Assembly (NCBI GenBank): GCA_002404055.1
Contig: DHIZ01000340.1
Location: forward strand, 36,805-61,073
DNA from: Chloroflexi bacterium UBA4733
GTDB taxonomy: Bacteria; Chloroflexota; UBA4733
Direction: 5' to 3'
Length of the DNA stretch: 24,269 bases
Shown here: positions 15,155 to 24,059 of the stretch, piece after piece
Position numbering within the stretch: position 1 is the first letter of the stretch
Layout of the letters: each line of letters begins with the position of its first letter
Program-made: the position numbers and the translations under genes
Notes under the pieces: model-generated
What the model saw: only the letters and a program-made list of their open reading frames with translations
Told to the model about the DNA's origin: nothing
Database searches by the model: none

Positions 15155-15511
15155 ATGGAAACGATGATCGATCAGCGGTTCGCGCCGCCCCATGGCGCTG
15201 TGCCGGTGCGGCCGGCGGTCTCGGCGGGCACAGCGCCGACGCGCGACCAGGCCAGCGCGATCGCCTGCGACGTGGCGATGCAGCTTGGCGCGCCGCAGGC
15301 GGAGACCCTCTCCTGTCTGCGCGCCAAATTCGCCGATGCCAAAGGCTGGTTGACTGCCCGTGGCGCTGACGACGCCCTGATCTGGCTAGTCATCGTGCGT
15401 GCCGCCGTCGGCATGCCACGGGCCGGCGGGAGCATCTACAAGGCACAACGGCTAGAGATCGCCCTGGACGCGACGGATGGCCGCACCCTGGGCTTCCGCC
15501 TCGCCAACTAA
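15155..15511 (+). CDS. Hypothetical protein
   Basis: A 118-residue soluble protein that I do not recognise. The N-terminal 30 residues are Pro/Ala-rich and probably disordered; the rest has a helix from about 30 to 70 containing ACDVAMQLGAPQAETLSCLRAKFADAKGW, a hydrophobic WLVIVRAAVGMP segment, and a short strand-like end (LEIALDATDGRTLGFRLAN). The first ATG (15155) has GAGG only one base away; the second, at 15164, may be the real start. It is divergent from the MOSC gene and 30 bases upstream of the Fe-S assembly factor gene, so the two may be co-transcribed. A TATACT lies at 15101-15106 without a convincing -35. Confidence 0.6.
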   Translation: METMIDQRFAPPHGAVPVRPAVSAGTAPTRDQASAIACDVAMQLGAPQAETLSCLRAKFADAKGWLTARGADDALIWLVIVRAAVGMPRAGGSIYKAQRLEIALDATDGRTLGFRLAN

Positions 15512-15541
15512 TTTTCCCGAAGAAGAGAAGGAGCACTACCC

Positions 15542-15850
15542 ATGGCTATGGCAACCGAAGAAGAGATCCGCGAATCACTACGGCAGATCGTTGACCCTGA
15601 AATCGGCATCAACATTGTCGACCTCGGTCTGATCTATGAGACGAGCATTGACGCCAACGGTCTGGTGGCGATCACGATGACGCTCACCTCGCCGGGCTGC
15701 CCCCTCAGCGGCTACATCGGTACCGCGGTGGAGAGCGCCGTCACCGATTTGGAAGGCGTCAAGGAAGTCGACGTCGATATCGTCTGGAGCCCGGCCTGGA
15801 ACCCCAGCATGATGTCGGAGGACGCCAAGCTGGAGTTGGGGATTATGTAG
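15542..15850 (+). CDS. Metal-sulfur cluster assembly factor (SufT/PaaD/MIP18 family)
   Basis: A 102-residue protein of the DUF59/MIP18 family, which helps mature Fe-S proteins. Marks are VDPEIGINIVDLGLIYE at about residues 17-33 and LTSPGCPLSGYI at about 48-59, with the conserved reactive Cys53, and WSPAWNPSMMSEDAK near the C-terminus, as in SufT-type proteins. AAGGAG lies eight bases before the ATG at 15542. It is convergent with the aconitase gene, a 4Fe-4S enzyme and a plausible client, although no suf genes are visible here. Phenylacetate hydroxylation (PaaD) is unlikely because no paa genes are nearby. Confidence 0.93.
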   Translation: MAMATEEEIRESLRQIVDPEIGINIVDLGLIYETSIDANGLVAITMTLTSPGCPLSGYIGTAVESAVTDLEGVKEVDVDIVWSPAWNPSMMSEDAKLELGIM

Positions 15851-15864
15851 AGGGCGCCTGCGGG

Positions 15865-15885
15865 TGGGGTCACCTCGTCACCCCA
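15865..15885. terminator. Possible small hairpin between convergent genes
   Basis: TGGGGT at 15865-15870 pairs with ACCCCA at 15880-15885 around a 9-base loop. It overlaps the aconitase stop codon and lies 15 bases after the SufT-like stop. There is no T-tract, so termination is only a possibility. Confidence 0.25.
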
Positions 15886-18658
15886 GCAACTGGCGAAGCA
15901 CCATCGGCAGGATGCCGCCGTGCTGGTAGTAGGTGAGGTCGATCGGGCTGTCGATACGGGCGAGCACCTCGAAGGAGCGCTCTTTACCGCCTCGCGCTTT
16001 CACGGTAAGGTGCTGGCGCGGAGAGAGGTTGTCGAGGCCGACGATGTCGAAGACCTCCTCGCCGGTGAGGCCGAGCGTCTCGGGCGTCTGGCCGGGTAGG
16101 AACTGCAACGGCAGCACCCCCATGCCGACGAGGTTGCTGCGGTGGATGCGCTCGTAGCTCTCGGCGATCACCGCCTTGACACCTAACAACAGGGCGCCCT
16201 TGGCGGCCCAGTCCCGGGAACTGCCCATACCGTAGTCCTTGCCGGCCAGCAGCAGCAACGAAATGCCCTCCTGCTGGTAGCGCATGGCAGCGTCGTATAT
16301 CGGCATGATCTCGCCCGTCGGCAGGTACTTCGTCCAGTTGCCTTCCTTATCGCCAACCAGGCGGTTGCGGAGGCGAATGTTGGCGAACGTACCACGCATC
16401 ATCACTTCATGGTTCCCTCGGCGGGAGCCGTAGGTGTTGAACTCGCGCTGGCGAACGCCGTGCTCCAGCAGGAAGCTGCCGGCAGGGCTGTCTTTGGCGA
16501 TGGAGCCGGCCGGCGAGATGTGGTCCGTCGAGACCGAGTTGCCGAAGACGCCGAGGACACGAGCGCCGTGGATGTCCTGAATCGGCGCGGGTTCGATGGG
16601 GAGATTCTCAAAGAACGGTGGCTCCTGGACGTAGGTGGAGTCGGCGTCCCAGGCGTAGCTGTTGCCCTCCGGCACCGGCAGCAGGCGCCAGCGCTCGTCA
16701 CCCTCGAACACGTGGGCGTAGTTCTCGGCGAACACCTGCGGCGTGACGGCCCGCCCAATTGCCTCTTGAATCTCGTCTCGGCTGGGCCAGATGTCGCGCA
16801 GGTAGACCGGCTGGCCGTTGGGGTCATGGCCGAGCGGTTCACGGTCCAGGTCAATGTCGACAGTACCGGCCAGCGCATAGGCGACGACCAACGGCGGCGA
16901 AGCGAGGTATTGGGCCCGGACCATCGAGTTGATGCGGCCGTCGAAGTTGCGGTTGCCGCTCAAAACTGCCGTGGCGATCAGGTCGTGCTCCTGCACTGCC
17001 GCTGCCACCGGCTCCAGCACCATGCCGCTGTTGCCGATGCAGGTAGTACAGCCATAACCCACCAGATGGAAGCGCAGCGCTTCCAGGTACGGCAAAAGTC
17101 CGGCGTTGGAAAGGTACTCCGTCACGGCGCGCGAGCCGGGGGCCAGACTCGTCTTCACATAGGGTTTCACGTCGAGGCCGCGTTCGACCGCCTTCATGGC
17201 AAGAATGCCCGCCCCGATCATGACCACCGGATTGGACGTGTTGGTGCAACTGGTGATGGCGGCAATAGCCACGGAGCCGTGATGCAGGGAAGTGGATATG
17301 CCATCCAACTGAATCGGCACGTCGTTGACATGGGGATTGATGGCTGTCTGCGGCTTCGACGATTGCTGCGCTCCATCGGCCGCGCCGCCTTCCCCTTCGA
17401 AGCGGGCGACTGCTGTGGCGGATTGTGGCCCCGCCGGCACCGTCGCCGGGACGAATACCTTGGGGAAAGCATTGCGGAAACTTCGCCCGAGCTGCGCCAG
17501 AGGCACCCGCTCCTGCGGGTTGTGCGGTCCGGCGAGGCTTGGCTCGACGGTAGCAAGATCCAAATCCAACGATTCGCTGTACAGCGGCGCCGAAGTAGCA
17601 TCGGTGCGGTAAAGGCCTTGTTCTTTGTTGTAGCGCTCGACGAGGTCCACCAACTCGGCGCTGCGGCCGGTGAGCCGCAGATAGCGCAGCGTCTCGTCGT
17701 CGACCGGGAAGAGACCGGCTGTCGCGCCATACTCCGGCGCCATGTTCGCCAGGGTGGCGCGATCCGGCAAGGTCAGGCTGCTCAGGCCGGGGCCGTAGAA
17801 CTCGACAAACTTGTCCACGACGCCGTGCTTGCGCAATTGTTGTGTCACGGTCAGCACCAGATCGGTCGCCGTCGTACCTTCGCGCATTTCCCCATACATG
17901 CGGAAGCCCACGACGATCGGCGTGAGCTGGAAGAGCGGCTGACCAAGCAATACCGCCTCCGCCTCGATGCCACCGACGCCCCAGCCCAGCACGCCGAGCC
18001 CGTTGATCATGGTGGTGTGGGAATCGGTACCGACCAGCGTATCCGGGTAGGCCAGCGTCTTCCCATCCGACTGCCGGGTCTGCACCACCTTGGCCAGATA
18101 CTCCAGGTTGACTTGATGCACGATTCCCGTACCCGGCGGCACCACGCGGAAATCGTCGAAGGCTTGCTGCGCCCAACGCAAGAGCACATAGCGTTCGTGG
18201 TTGCGCTCGTACTCAAACTCGACGTTGGCGTTGAAGGCCAAAGAGGAGCCGAACAGGTCGACCTGCACCGAATGGTCGATCACCAGGTCGGCGGGCACCA
18301 AAGGGTTGATGCGCTGCGGATCGCCGCCCATCCGGGCGACCGCGGAGCGCATGGCAGCAAGGTCGACGACGCAGGGCACGCCGGTAAAGTCCTGCAGCAC
18401 GACGCGCGCCGGCATAAAGGGGAAATCAGTCGATACACCGCTGCCAGGCCGCCAGCGTGCCAGCTCCTGGACGTGTGAGGGTTCCACCACGCCATTACCG
18501 GCATGGCGCAGGACGTTCTCCAAGAAGATGCGTACTGTCACGGGCAGGCGGTGTAAGCCGCCGGCCTGGGCGTCCAGCGTCTTCAGGTCGTAGTACGTCA
18601 CGGAGCCATTGCTCAGCGCCAGCGCCTTGCGTGCGCCCAACGGGTCGGAATGTGCCAT
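15878..18658 (-). CDS. acnA: Aconitate hydratase A
   Basis: Aconitase of the AcnA/IRP1 type, converting citrate to isocitrate in the TCA cycle; 926 residues, close to the usual 890-930. The 4Fe-4S ligands are Cys471 (SCTNTSNP) and Cys537 and Cys540 (GCTTCIGNSG). Other marks are VGTDSHTTMINGLGVLGWGVGGIEAEA from about 209, and the C-terminal swivel domain with GSSRDWAAKG and SYERIHRSNLVGMGVLPLQF. A Gly/Ala/Ser-rich segment at about 420-440 joins domains before the Cys471 region. The ATG at 18656-18658 is preceded by a complete anti-16S sequence. It is convergent with the Fe-S assembly factor gene and downstream of glucan phosphorylase on the same strand. Confidence 0.97.
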   Translation of the reverse strand: MAHSDPLGARKALALSNGSVTYYDLKTLDAQAGGLHRLPVTVRIFLENVLRHAGNGVVEPSHVQELARWRPGSGVSTDFPFMPARVVLQDFTGVPCVVDLAAMRSAVARMGGDPQRINPLVPADLVIDHSVQVDLFGSSLAFNANVEFEYERNHERYVLLRWAQQAFDDFRVVPPGTGIVHQVNLEYLAKVVQTRQSDGKTLAYPDTLVGTDSHTTMINGLGVLGWGVGGIEAEAVLLGQPLFQLTPIVVGFRMYGEMREGTTATDLVLTVTQQLRKHGVVDKFVEFYGPGLSSLTLPDRATLANMAPEYGATAGLFPVDDETLRYLRLTGRSAELVDLVERYNKEQGLYRTDATSAPLYSESLDLDLATVEPSLAGPHNPQERVPLAQLGRSFRNAFPKVFVPATVPAGPQSATAVARFEGEGGAADGAQQSSKPQTAINPHVNDVPIQLDGISTSLHHGSVAIAAITSCTNTSNPVVMIGAGILAMKAVERGLDVKPYVKTSLAPGSRAVTEYLSNAGLLPYLEALRFHLVGYGCTTCIGNSGMVLEPVAAAVQEHDLIATAVLSGNRNFDGRINSMVRAQYLASPPLVVAYALAGTVDIDLDREPLGHDPNGQPVYLRDIWPSRDEIQEAIGRAVTPQVFAENYAHVFEGDERWRLLPVPEGNSYAWDADSTYVQEPPFFENLPIEPAPIQDIHGARVLGVFGNSVSTDHISPAGSIAKDSPAGSFLLEHGVRQREFNTYGSRRGNHEVMMRGTFANIRLRNRLVGDKEGNWTKYLPTGEIMPIYDAAMRYQQEGISLLLLAGKDYGMGSSRDWAAKGALLLGVKAVIAESYERIHRSNLVGMGVLPLQFLPGQTPETLGLTGEEVFDIVGLDNLSPRQHLTVKARGGKERSFEVLARIDSPIDLTYYQHGGILPMVLRQLLG

Positions 18659-18670
18659 GGATCACCTCCT
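18659..18670 (-). promoter_or_regulatory. Full-length Shine-Dalgarno of acnA
   Basis: On the minus strand AGGAGGTGATCC lies immediately before the ATG, matching the complement of the bacterial 16S rRNA 3' end (GGATCACCTCCT) over all 12 bases, with the AGGAGG core six bases from the start. A TATACT (-10-like, 18686-18691) lies upstream, but I find no matching -35. Confidence 0.85.
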
Positions 18671-18715
18671 GTTTACTTGGCCAACAGTATATCCGGTGGC
18701 CTAATCGGGCATTCG

Positions 18716-18755
18716 GCCTGACGATCGCCTGACGATCGCCGGGCGAGCGTCAGGC
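18716..18755. repeat. 11-bp tandem duplication and hairpin at the 3' end of the glucan phosphorylase gene
   Basis: CCTGACGATCG is repeated in tandem at 18717-18727 and 18728-18738. GCCTGACG (18727-18734) pairs with CGTCAGGC (18748-18755), extended by TCG/CGA after one mismatch, with a five-base loop. The hairpin includes the stop codon of the gene at 18750-18752. No T-tract follows, so it may protect the mRNA 3' end or act as a factor-dependent terminator. Confidence 0.6.
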
Positions 18756-21320
18756 CGGCGTTTCCGCCCAGCGTACCAACCCTTCGACGAAACGGTCGGC
18801 ATTGTCCGGGTGATGCGGCACGACTCGCACGGTGTAACCGTGCTGTCCGCTGGAGTCGCAAACGACAGTGCCGCTAAAGCGATACAGATCGTTTTCCTGG
18901 CTGCCGTCCCAGTCCATATCGGTAAGCGTCGGCGCGCCGATGATGTCTTGCTGATCCAGCGGCCCCTCATAGAGCTCGACGACCACGTCGTTCGGCGACA
19001 ACGCGCCGAGATGAACCGACGCTCGAACCTGGAACGTGCTCCCGACCGGCAAGGAAGAGAGCGAGTCGGTGCTCACCGCAACGATACGCACGCCTGGCCA
19101 TTGCTCGCGCACGCACACTTGCCAGGCCGCCACGTCGCGCGCACGGTGGGCATCGTCTGCCGCCAGGAGGGTGTAACGATCGGCGGCCGGGCGGTAGCCC
19201 TTAGTGGCATACTCCTGGACCATGCGTTGCGTGTTGAACTCCGGGCAGATGGCGCGCATGGCTGCTTTGACTTTAGCGATCCATTCGCGCGGCAGGCGGT
19301 CGCTGCCACGGTCGTAGAACGAGCGGCGCACGTCGACTTCCAGCAGGTGATAGAGGGCGTCGGACTCGATACGGTCCTGCTGCTCCAGATCGGTATACTC
19401 CTCGCCATGGCCGATCGCCCAGCCCACCTCCGGCGTGTAGGCTTCATCCCACCAGCCATCAAGGATGCTGATGTTCAGGGCGCCGTTGAGCGCCGCCTTC
19501 ATCCCGCTGGTGCCGCTGGCCTCCTGGGGACGGCGCGGGGTGTTGAGCCAGACATCGACGCCCTGCACCAGATAACGGGCAACCACCAGGTCGTAGTCTT
19601 CCAGAAAAACCACGTTGCGCGCCAGCTCCGGCCGCCGGGTGAAGTGGACGATCTGGCGGATGAGGTCTTTGCCCGGATCGTCAACCGGGTGCGCTTTGCC
19701 GGCGATGATGATCTGGACGGGCTGGTCACGGTCGTTGAGCAGGCGCGCCAGGCGCTCGACATCGCGGAAGAGCAGAGTCGCCCGCTTGTAGGTGGCGAAG
19801 CGTCGGGCAAAGCCAATGGTAAGCGCATCAGGGCTGAGCACCTCCGCGGCCATGGCCACATCGGCAGCCGGCGCTCCAGCAGCCACACGCTGCTCCCGCA
19901 GGCGACGGCGGGTGAAGGCAACCAGCCTCTCCCGCCGCCGCTCGTGCGTGCGCCAGAGCTCTTCATCCGGGATGCTGGCGACGCCTTCCCAGAGCGACTT
20001 GTCCGCCGGGTCCTCGTGCCAGCGCGGGCCAAGATAGCGTTCCAACAGCGAGGCCATGTCGATGGAGGCCCAGGTGGCGGTGTGTACGCCATTCGTCACG
20101 TGGCCGATGGGCACTTCGTCCTCCGGCACGTCGGGCCAGCAGCCGTGCCAGATGTTCCTGGCGACCCGCCCATGCAGTTTGGAGACACCGAAGCAGAAGC
20201 TGGCCACTCGCAAAGCGAGGATGGTCGTGCAGAAGCGCTCGTTCTGGTCACGGGGATTTTGGCGCCCCAGTGCCAAAAATTGCTCGCGGGAGATGCCGAA
20301 AGCAGCGTAATAGCTGCTCAGGTAGCGATCCACCAGTTCGGACGGGAAGTAGTCACTGCCGGCTGTGAGGGGGGTATGGGTCGTGAAGACATTGCCGGCA
20401 CTCGCCAGCACCCTGGCTTCCTCGAAGGACAGGCCCTTTTGCGTCATCAGATTGTGGATGCGCTCCAGGGCCAGGAAGGCGGAGTGCCCCTCGTTCATGT
20501 GGAAAACGGGGGGATGCAGGCCCATGCGTTCCAGCGCTCGTACCCCACCGATGCCGAGAATCATCTCCTGCTGGATGCGCTTCTCGTCGTTGCCGCCGTA
20601 GAGCTGGTTGGTGATGGCGCGGTCAGCCTCGCCATTCTCCGGGTCGTTCGTATCAAGCAGGTACAGGGGCACTCGTCCGACCTGCGCCTTCCAGAGCCGT
20701 ACCCGTACCGGCCGGCCTGGGAAGTCGACGCTGATCGTGAGTTGTGTCCCGTCCTCAGCCGGCACCGGCTGCACCGGCAGGTTGTGAAAGTCGTTCTGCG
20801 GATAGCGTTCCTGCTGCCAACCGTCCGGGTTGAGGTACTGGCGGAGGTAGCCTTCCTGGTAGAGCAGCCCGACGCCGAGCAGCGGCAGGCCCACGTCGCT
20901 GGCGGCCTTCATGTGATCGCCGGCCAGGATGCCCAGACCGCCGGAGTATATTTGCAAGCACTCCGTCAGGCCGAACTCGGCCGACAGGTAGGCGATCTGT
21001 GGCTTGCTTTCCTGGCCCACGACGCCGAGCCAGGTGGGCAGGCGACTCATGTAGCGCTGCAACCGTCCGGTGACGCGCTCCATCTGCGCGCGGAAGCCGT
21101 CGTCGCGCGCCAGCAGTCGCAGGCGTTCCTGGTCGATATGCCCGAGCATGAGCACCGGATTGTGACCCGACGCTTCCCAGAGATCAGGGTCCAGCCGGCG
21201 AAAGAGGTCGATCGCCTCCGGGTCCCACTCCCAATGCAGGTTGAAGGCGAGAGCGGAGAGCGGCTCCAGTTCGGGCGGCAAGGACGGTACGACGCTGAAG
21301 CGGAACAGAGGTCGTGGCAC
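18750..21320 (-). CDS. glgP: Alpha-glucan (glycogen/maltodextrin) phosphorylase
   Basis: GT35-family phosphorylase releasing glucose-1-phosphate from storage glucans, 856 residues. It has the N-terminal DUF3417 region (about 10-120, with LAFNLHWEWDPEA), YLSAEFGL at 111-118, HMNEGHSAF at 274-282, THTPLTAGSDYF at about 314-325, FARRFATYKRA at about 504-514, and EASGTSGMKAALNG with PLP lysine Lys608. These mark the long bacterial/archaeal subgroup typified by Thermotoga, not the E. coli GlgP/MalP type. The start is GTG at 21318-21320; GAGG lies about ten bases upstream, and the gene begins 3 bases after the methyltransferase stop. The extra C-terminal 100 residues (after about 740) form a predicted beta domain usual in this subgroup. 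Confidence 0.95.
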   Translation of the reverse strand: MPRPLFRFSVVPSLPPELEPLSALAFNLHWEWDPEAIDLFRRLDPDLWEASGHNPVLMLGHIDQERLRLLARDDGFRAQMERVTGRLQRYMSRLPTWLGVVGQESKPQIAYLSAEFGLTECLQIYSGGLGILAGDHMKAASDVGLPLLGVGLLYQEGYLRQYLNPDGWQQERYPQNDFHNLPVQPVPAEDGTQLTISVDFPGRPVRVRLWKAQVGRVPLYLLDTNDPENGEADRAITNQLYGGNDEKRIQQEMILGIGGVRALERMGLHPPVFHMNEGHSAFLALERIHNLMTQKGLSFEEARVLASAGNVFTTHTPLTAGSDYFPSELVDRYLSSYYAAFGISREQFLALGRQNPRDQNERFCTTILALRVASFCFGVSKLHGRVARNIWHGCWPDVPEDEVPIGHVTNGVHTATWASIDMASLLERYLGPRWHEDPADKSLWEGVASIPDEELWRTHERRRERLVAFTRRRLREQRVAAGAPAADVAMAAEVLSPDALTIGFARRFATYKRATLLFRDVERLARLLNDRDQPVQIIIAGKAHPVDDPGKDLIRQIVHFTRRPELARNVVFLEDYDLVVARYLVQGVDVWLNTPRRPQEASGTSGMKAALNGALNISILDGWWDEAYTPEVGWAIGHGEEYTDLEQQDRIESDALYHLLEVDVRRSFYDRGSDRLPREWIAKVKAAMRAICPEFNTQRMVQEYATKGYRPAADRYTLLAADDAHRARDVAAWQVCVREQWPGVRIVAVSTDSLSSLPVGSTFQVRASVHLGALSPNDVVVELYEGPLDQQDIIGAPTLTDMDWDGSQENDLYRFSGTVVCDSSGQHGYTVRVVPHHPDNADRFVEGLVRWAETPA

Positions 21321-21323
21321 TGA

Positions 21324-21992
21324 CTAGTATCCTCTACCTGTAGACGGACGACGCCGGCTGACGGCCAGGCCGTCACGCACTGACAACAATACGGTATCCA
21401 ACTCTGGATGATTGACGGCGAGCTCGTTGTAGCGCGCGTAGCGTTGCGCCCCCGGCGGCACCGGGTCGTCGGCCACTTGCCCGGCGTGTAAGGCGTTGTC
21501 GGAGACGAGCACGCCCCTCGGAGCCAGCCGCTGCAGGCAGAGCGCGAAGAGGCGGTCGACCTGCGGCAACTGTTCCAGTGCCGAGACCATATCGAGGAAG
21601 ATAAAGTCGAACGTGCTCGTCCCACCGGCCAGGAAGGCGAAGCCATCGCCCTCGACGACGGTCGCGATCTCGGCGTAGCCACAGCGCGCTAGATTGGCGC
21701 GTGCGACGGCCGCTCGCGCGGGGTCGCGCTCGACGGTCGTCAGCCTGCCGTTGGTGCCGGCAATCGCGCGCGCCAGCCAGAGCGCCGAGTAGCCGGTCGC
21801 CGTGCCGATCTCCAAAATGCTGCGAGCGCTGGCGAGCGACGCCAACATGAACAAGATCTGACCTTCATACGGCCCGATGCAGGGAATCCCCTGGCGGATC
21901 GCCTCCTCCTCCACCGCCGGAAACTCGCCGCTGCGTGGCGGCACTCCGGCGAGCAGCCAGCGCTCGACCTTGGCGTCTACGATGCCGGGCAT
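21324..21992 (-). CDS. SAM-dependent O-methyltransferase (COG4122 family)
   Basis: Class I methyltransferase of the catechol/caffeoyl-CoA O-methyltransferase-like group, 222 residues. The SAM-binding motif ILEIGTATGYSALWLA is at about 59-74, the acidic ribose-binding TTVERD at about 85-90, FDFIFLDM at about 127-134 and VSDNALHAGQV at about 161-171, where the Asp and Asn bind the metal. The substrate cannot be read from sequence. The ATG at 21990-21992 gives the normal family length, though AGGAAGG lies rather far upstream (about 13 bases). It runs straight into the phosphorylase gene (3-base gap), so they are co-transcribed, without an obvious functional link. Confidence 0.9.
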   Translation of the reverse strand: MPGIVDAKVERWLLAGVPPRSGEFPAVEEEAIRQGIPCIGPYEGQILFMLASLASARSILEIGTATGYSALWLARAIAGTNGRLTTVERDPARAAVARANLARCGYAEIATVVEGDGFAFLAGGTSTFDFIFLDMVSALEQLPQVDRLFALCLQRLAPRGVLVSDNALHAGQVADDPVPPGAQRYARYNELAVNHPELDTVLLSVRDGLAVSRRRPSTGRGY

Positions 21993-22129
21993 GTCCGCGC
22001 GAATCCTTCCTCACCTGTACACCGCAAATGACAACCATTCCGCGCCATCGGGCCTCAACCCATTACCCGGCATTGTACGTCGAACCGAAACGGGTTCCTG
22101 TGCCTTCCGGCCGGTTCGCGTCCAAGACG

Positions 22130-23089
22130 CTACTTCACCAACCGCGGGTCCAGCGCATCGCGTAGGCCATCGCCGACGTAGTTGATGGAGAGCACTGCCA
22201 GGAAGATCATCAGGCCGGGGAAGATGGCCATCCAGGGAGCCAGGCCGAGGTAGTTCTGCGCATCGTAGAGCATACGGCCCCATGTCGGCACATCAGGCGG
22301 GAAGCCCAGGCCCAGGAAAGAGAGCGTGGACTCGGCAATGATGGCGGAGCCTACCGAGAGCGTGCCGGCCACGATGACCGGGCTCAGCACGTTGGGCAGA
22401 ATGTGCCGCACGATCTGGCGCCGTGCCGGCACGCCGATGCAGCGCGCCGCCAGCATGAACTCCTTCTCCCGCACAGAGAGGAAGCCGGCGCGTACCAGGC
22501 GGGCGGTGGACATCCAGTTCAATCCGCCGATGACGCCGACGAGCAGCAGGAAGATACCACCGCCGGTGCCGAAGCGGTGCGTGATCTGGTCACGGAACAG
22601 GTAGATGATCAGCAACAACAGGGGCAACTGCGGGATGGAGATGAAGACATCGGTCAACCGCATCAAGGCGCTATCGACGATGCCGCCGAAGAAGCCGGCG
22701 ATGGAGCCGACCAGCGTGCCGACCGTGATGGAGATCAGCATGGCAAAGAGGCCGACGGCGATGGAGATGCGTCCGCCCCAGAGCACCCGCGCCAGCACGT
22801 CCTGACCGAGGTCGTCGGTGCCGAACGGATGGGCCAACGATGGCGGCGCCGTAGCCGCCGCGAAATCAACGTCGCTGACCTTGACGTGGTAGACCAGTGG
22901 ACCGATCAGGGTCGCCAGCACCAGGAATATGAACACGGCGGTGCCGACGGTCGCCGGACGGTGGCGAAAGAAGCTGCGCCGCGCGTCGGTCCAGAGGGAA
23001 CGGTGCTGGCGGGAAATCGGCGCACTGTCGGTGGACTCAGCGGTCTTTTGCGGCGGGCCGGCACGGATCACGCGCGCAGGAGCGGCCAT
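22130..23089 (-). CDS. Peptide-type ABC transporter permease (DppC/OppC family)
   Basis: Inner-membrane permease of a family 5 (dipeptide/oligopeptide/nickel) ABC importer, 319 residues, six helices. It has the OppC-like N-terminal region (about 30-70), then HPFGTDDLGQDVLARVLWGGRIS at about 87-109, typical of this family, and the EAA-loop for ATPase contact, EFMLAARCIGVPARRQIVRHILPNV, at about 215-239. The last part includes STLSFLGLG and DGLRDALDPR. The ATG at 23087-23089 lies one base after the upstream permease stop. No ATPase gene follows; the next gene downstream (after 137 bases) is a methyltransferase. Confidence 0.95.
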   Translation of the reverse strand: MAAPARVIRAGPPQKTAESTDSAPISRQHRSLWTDARRSFFRHRPATVGTAVFIFLVLATLIGPLVYHVKVSDVDFAAATAPPSLAHPFGTDDLGQDVLARVLWGGRISIAVGLFAMLISITVGTLVGSIAGFFGGIVDSALMRLTDVFISIPQLPLLLLIIYLFRDQITHRFGTGGGIFLLLVGVIGGLNWMSTARLVRAGFLSVREKEFMLAARCIGVPARRQIVRHILPNVLSPVIVAGTLSVGSAIIAESTLSFLGLGFPPDVPTWGRMLYDAQNYLGLAPWMAIFPGLMIFLAVLSINYVGDGLRDALDPRLVK

Positions 23090-23090
23090 C

Positions 23091-24035
23091 TCAGGCGTAC
23101 TTAATACGCGGGTCGAGCACCGCGTAGAGCAAGTCGGCCAGCAAATTGCAGATCACGACCAGGATGGCGAAGACGAAGGTGATGGCCATCACCACCGGCG
23201 TATCGCTGTTCTCAATCGAGGCGATCAGCAAGGAGCCGATACCGGGGACGCGGAAGATTTGCTCGGTCACGACGGCGCCGGTGAAGACCGCCGGCAGTTG
23301 TAGGGCCATCAGCGTCACGACCGGGATCAGGCTGTTGCGCACGACGTGGCGCATGATGACTTTGCGTTCGGTTAGCCCTTTGGCGCGCGCCGTCCGCACG
23401 TAGTCGGCGCTGACGTTGTCCAGCACGGAGGCGCGGGTGTAGCGGGTCAGACTGGCCGTCTGGAACAGCGCCAGCACAGCGATCGGCAGGATGGCCTGCT
23501 TGAGCATCTGCAGCGGCTGGTGGACCTGCGTGTTGTAGATGGAGGGCAGCCAGCCGAAATGGACGCTGAAGATGAGGATCAGCAGGACACCGGTGAAAAA
23601 GGTGGGCAGGGAGAAGCCGATGAAGGCGAAGGTAGTCGCCACATGATCGAACCAGGAGTATTGTTTTACCGCCGCGACGATGCCGATCGGCAGGGCAATC
23701 AGCACGGCAACCAGGTAGGCCGCGCCGATCACCCCGAGGTCGGTCGGCACCCGTTGCAACACGAGGAGGCTCACGCTGGAGCGGCTGGCGAAGGAGTAGC
23801 CCCAATTCCCGTGCGCGAAGGCCAGCGCCCACTTCAAGTAGCGCACCGGCAGCGGTTGATCCAGACCGAACTCGTGCCGAATCTGGATGCGCACTTCCGG
23901 CGGCACATCCGGATTCGCAGCAAACTGACTGAGCGGATCACCTGGCGCCAACGCCAGGATACCGAAGACCACGATGCTGATCACAATCAGCGTGGGTACG
24001 GCCATCAGAATCCGGCGCAGAAAGTAGCGGCTCAC
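23091..24035 (-). CDS. Peptide-type ABC transporter permease (DppB/OppB family)
   Basis: Partner permease of the same importer, 314 residues, six helices. It begins with the DppB-typical N-terminal helix, MSRYFLRRILMAVPTLIVIS, then LAPGDPLSQFAAN, and has the EAA-loop DYVRTARAKGLTERKVIMRHVVRNSL at about 211-236 and the C-terminal NLLADLLYAVLDPRIKYA. The start is GTG at 24033-24035 with GGAG nine bases upstream; an ATG just upstream (24041-24043) is out of frame and stops after three codons. The binding-protein gene precedes it by 24 bases. Substrate (peptide, nickel or glycoside) cannot be decided. Confidence 0.95.
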   Translation of the reverse strand: MSRYFLRRILMAVPTLIVISIVVFGILALAPGDPLSQFAANPDVPPEVRIQIRHEFGLDQPLPVRYLKWALAFAHGNWGYSFASRSSVSLLVLQRVPTDLGVIGAAYLVAVLIALPIGIVAAVKQYSWFDHVATTFAFIGFSLPTFFTGVLLILIFSVHFGWLPSIYNTQVHQPLQMLKQAILPIAVLALFQTASLTRYTRASVLDNVSADYVRTARAKGLTERKVIMRHVVRNSLIPVVTLMALQLPAVFTGAVVTEQIFRVPGIGSLLIASIENSDTPVVMAITFVFAILVVICNLLADLLYAVLDPRIKYA

Positions 24036-24059
24036 TCCGGCATACTCCGTGGCTAGAGC

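Noticed and set aside
16409..18478. A 689-codon open frame on the plus strand opposite aconitase
   Set aside because: It is the antisense of a clearly recognised aconitase; in GC-rich DNA stop codons are rare in such frames, and the translation is low-complexity and resembles no family.
18810..21323. An 837-codon open frame on the plus strand opposite glucan phosphorylase
   Set aside because: Antisense shadow of a well-conserved enzyme, with no recognisable domain or convincing ribosome site.
22080..22100. Short inverted repeat GAACC/GGTTC downstream of the ABC permease genes
   Set aside because: Only five base pairs and no T-tract; too weak to call a terminator.
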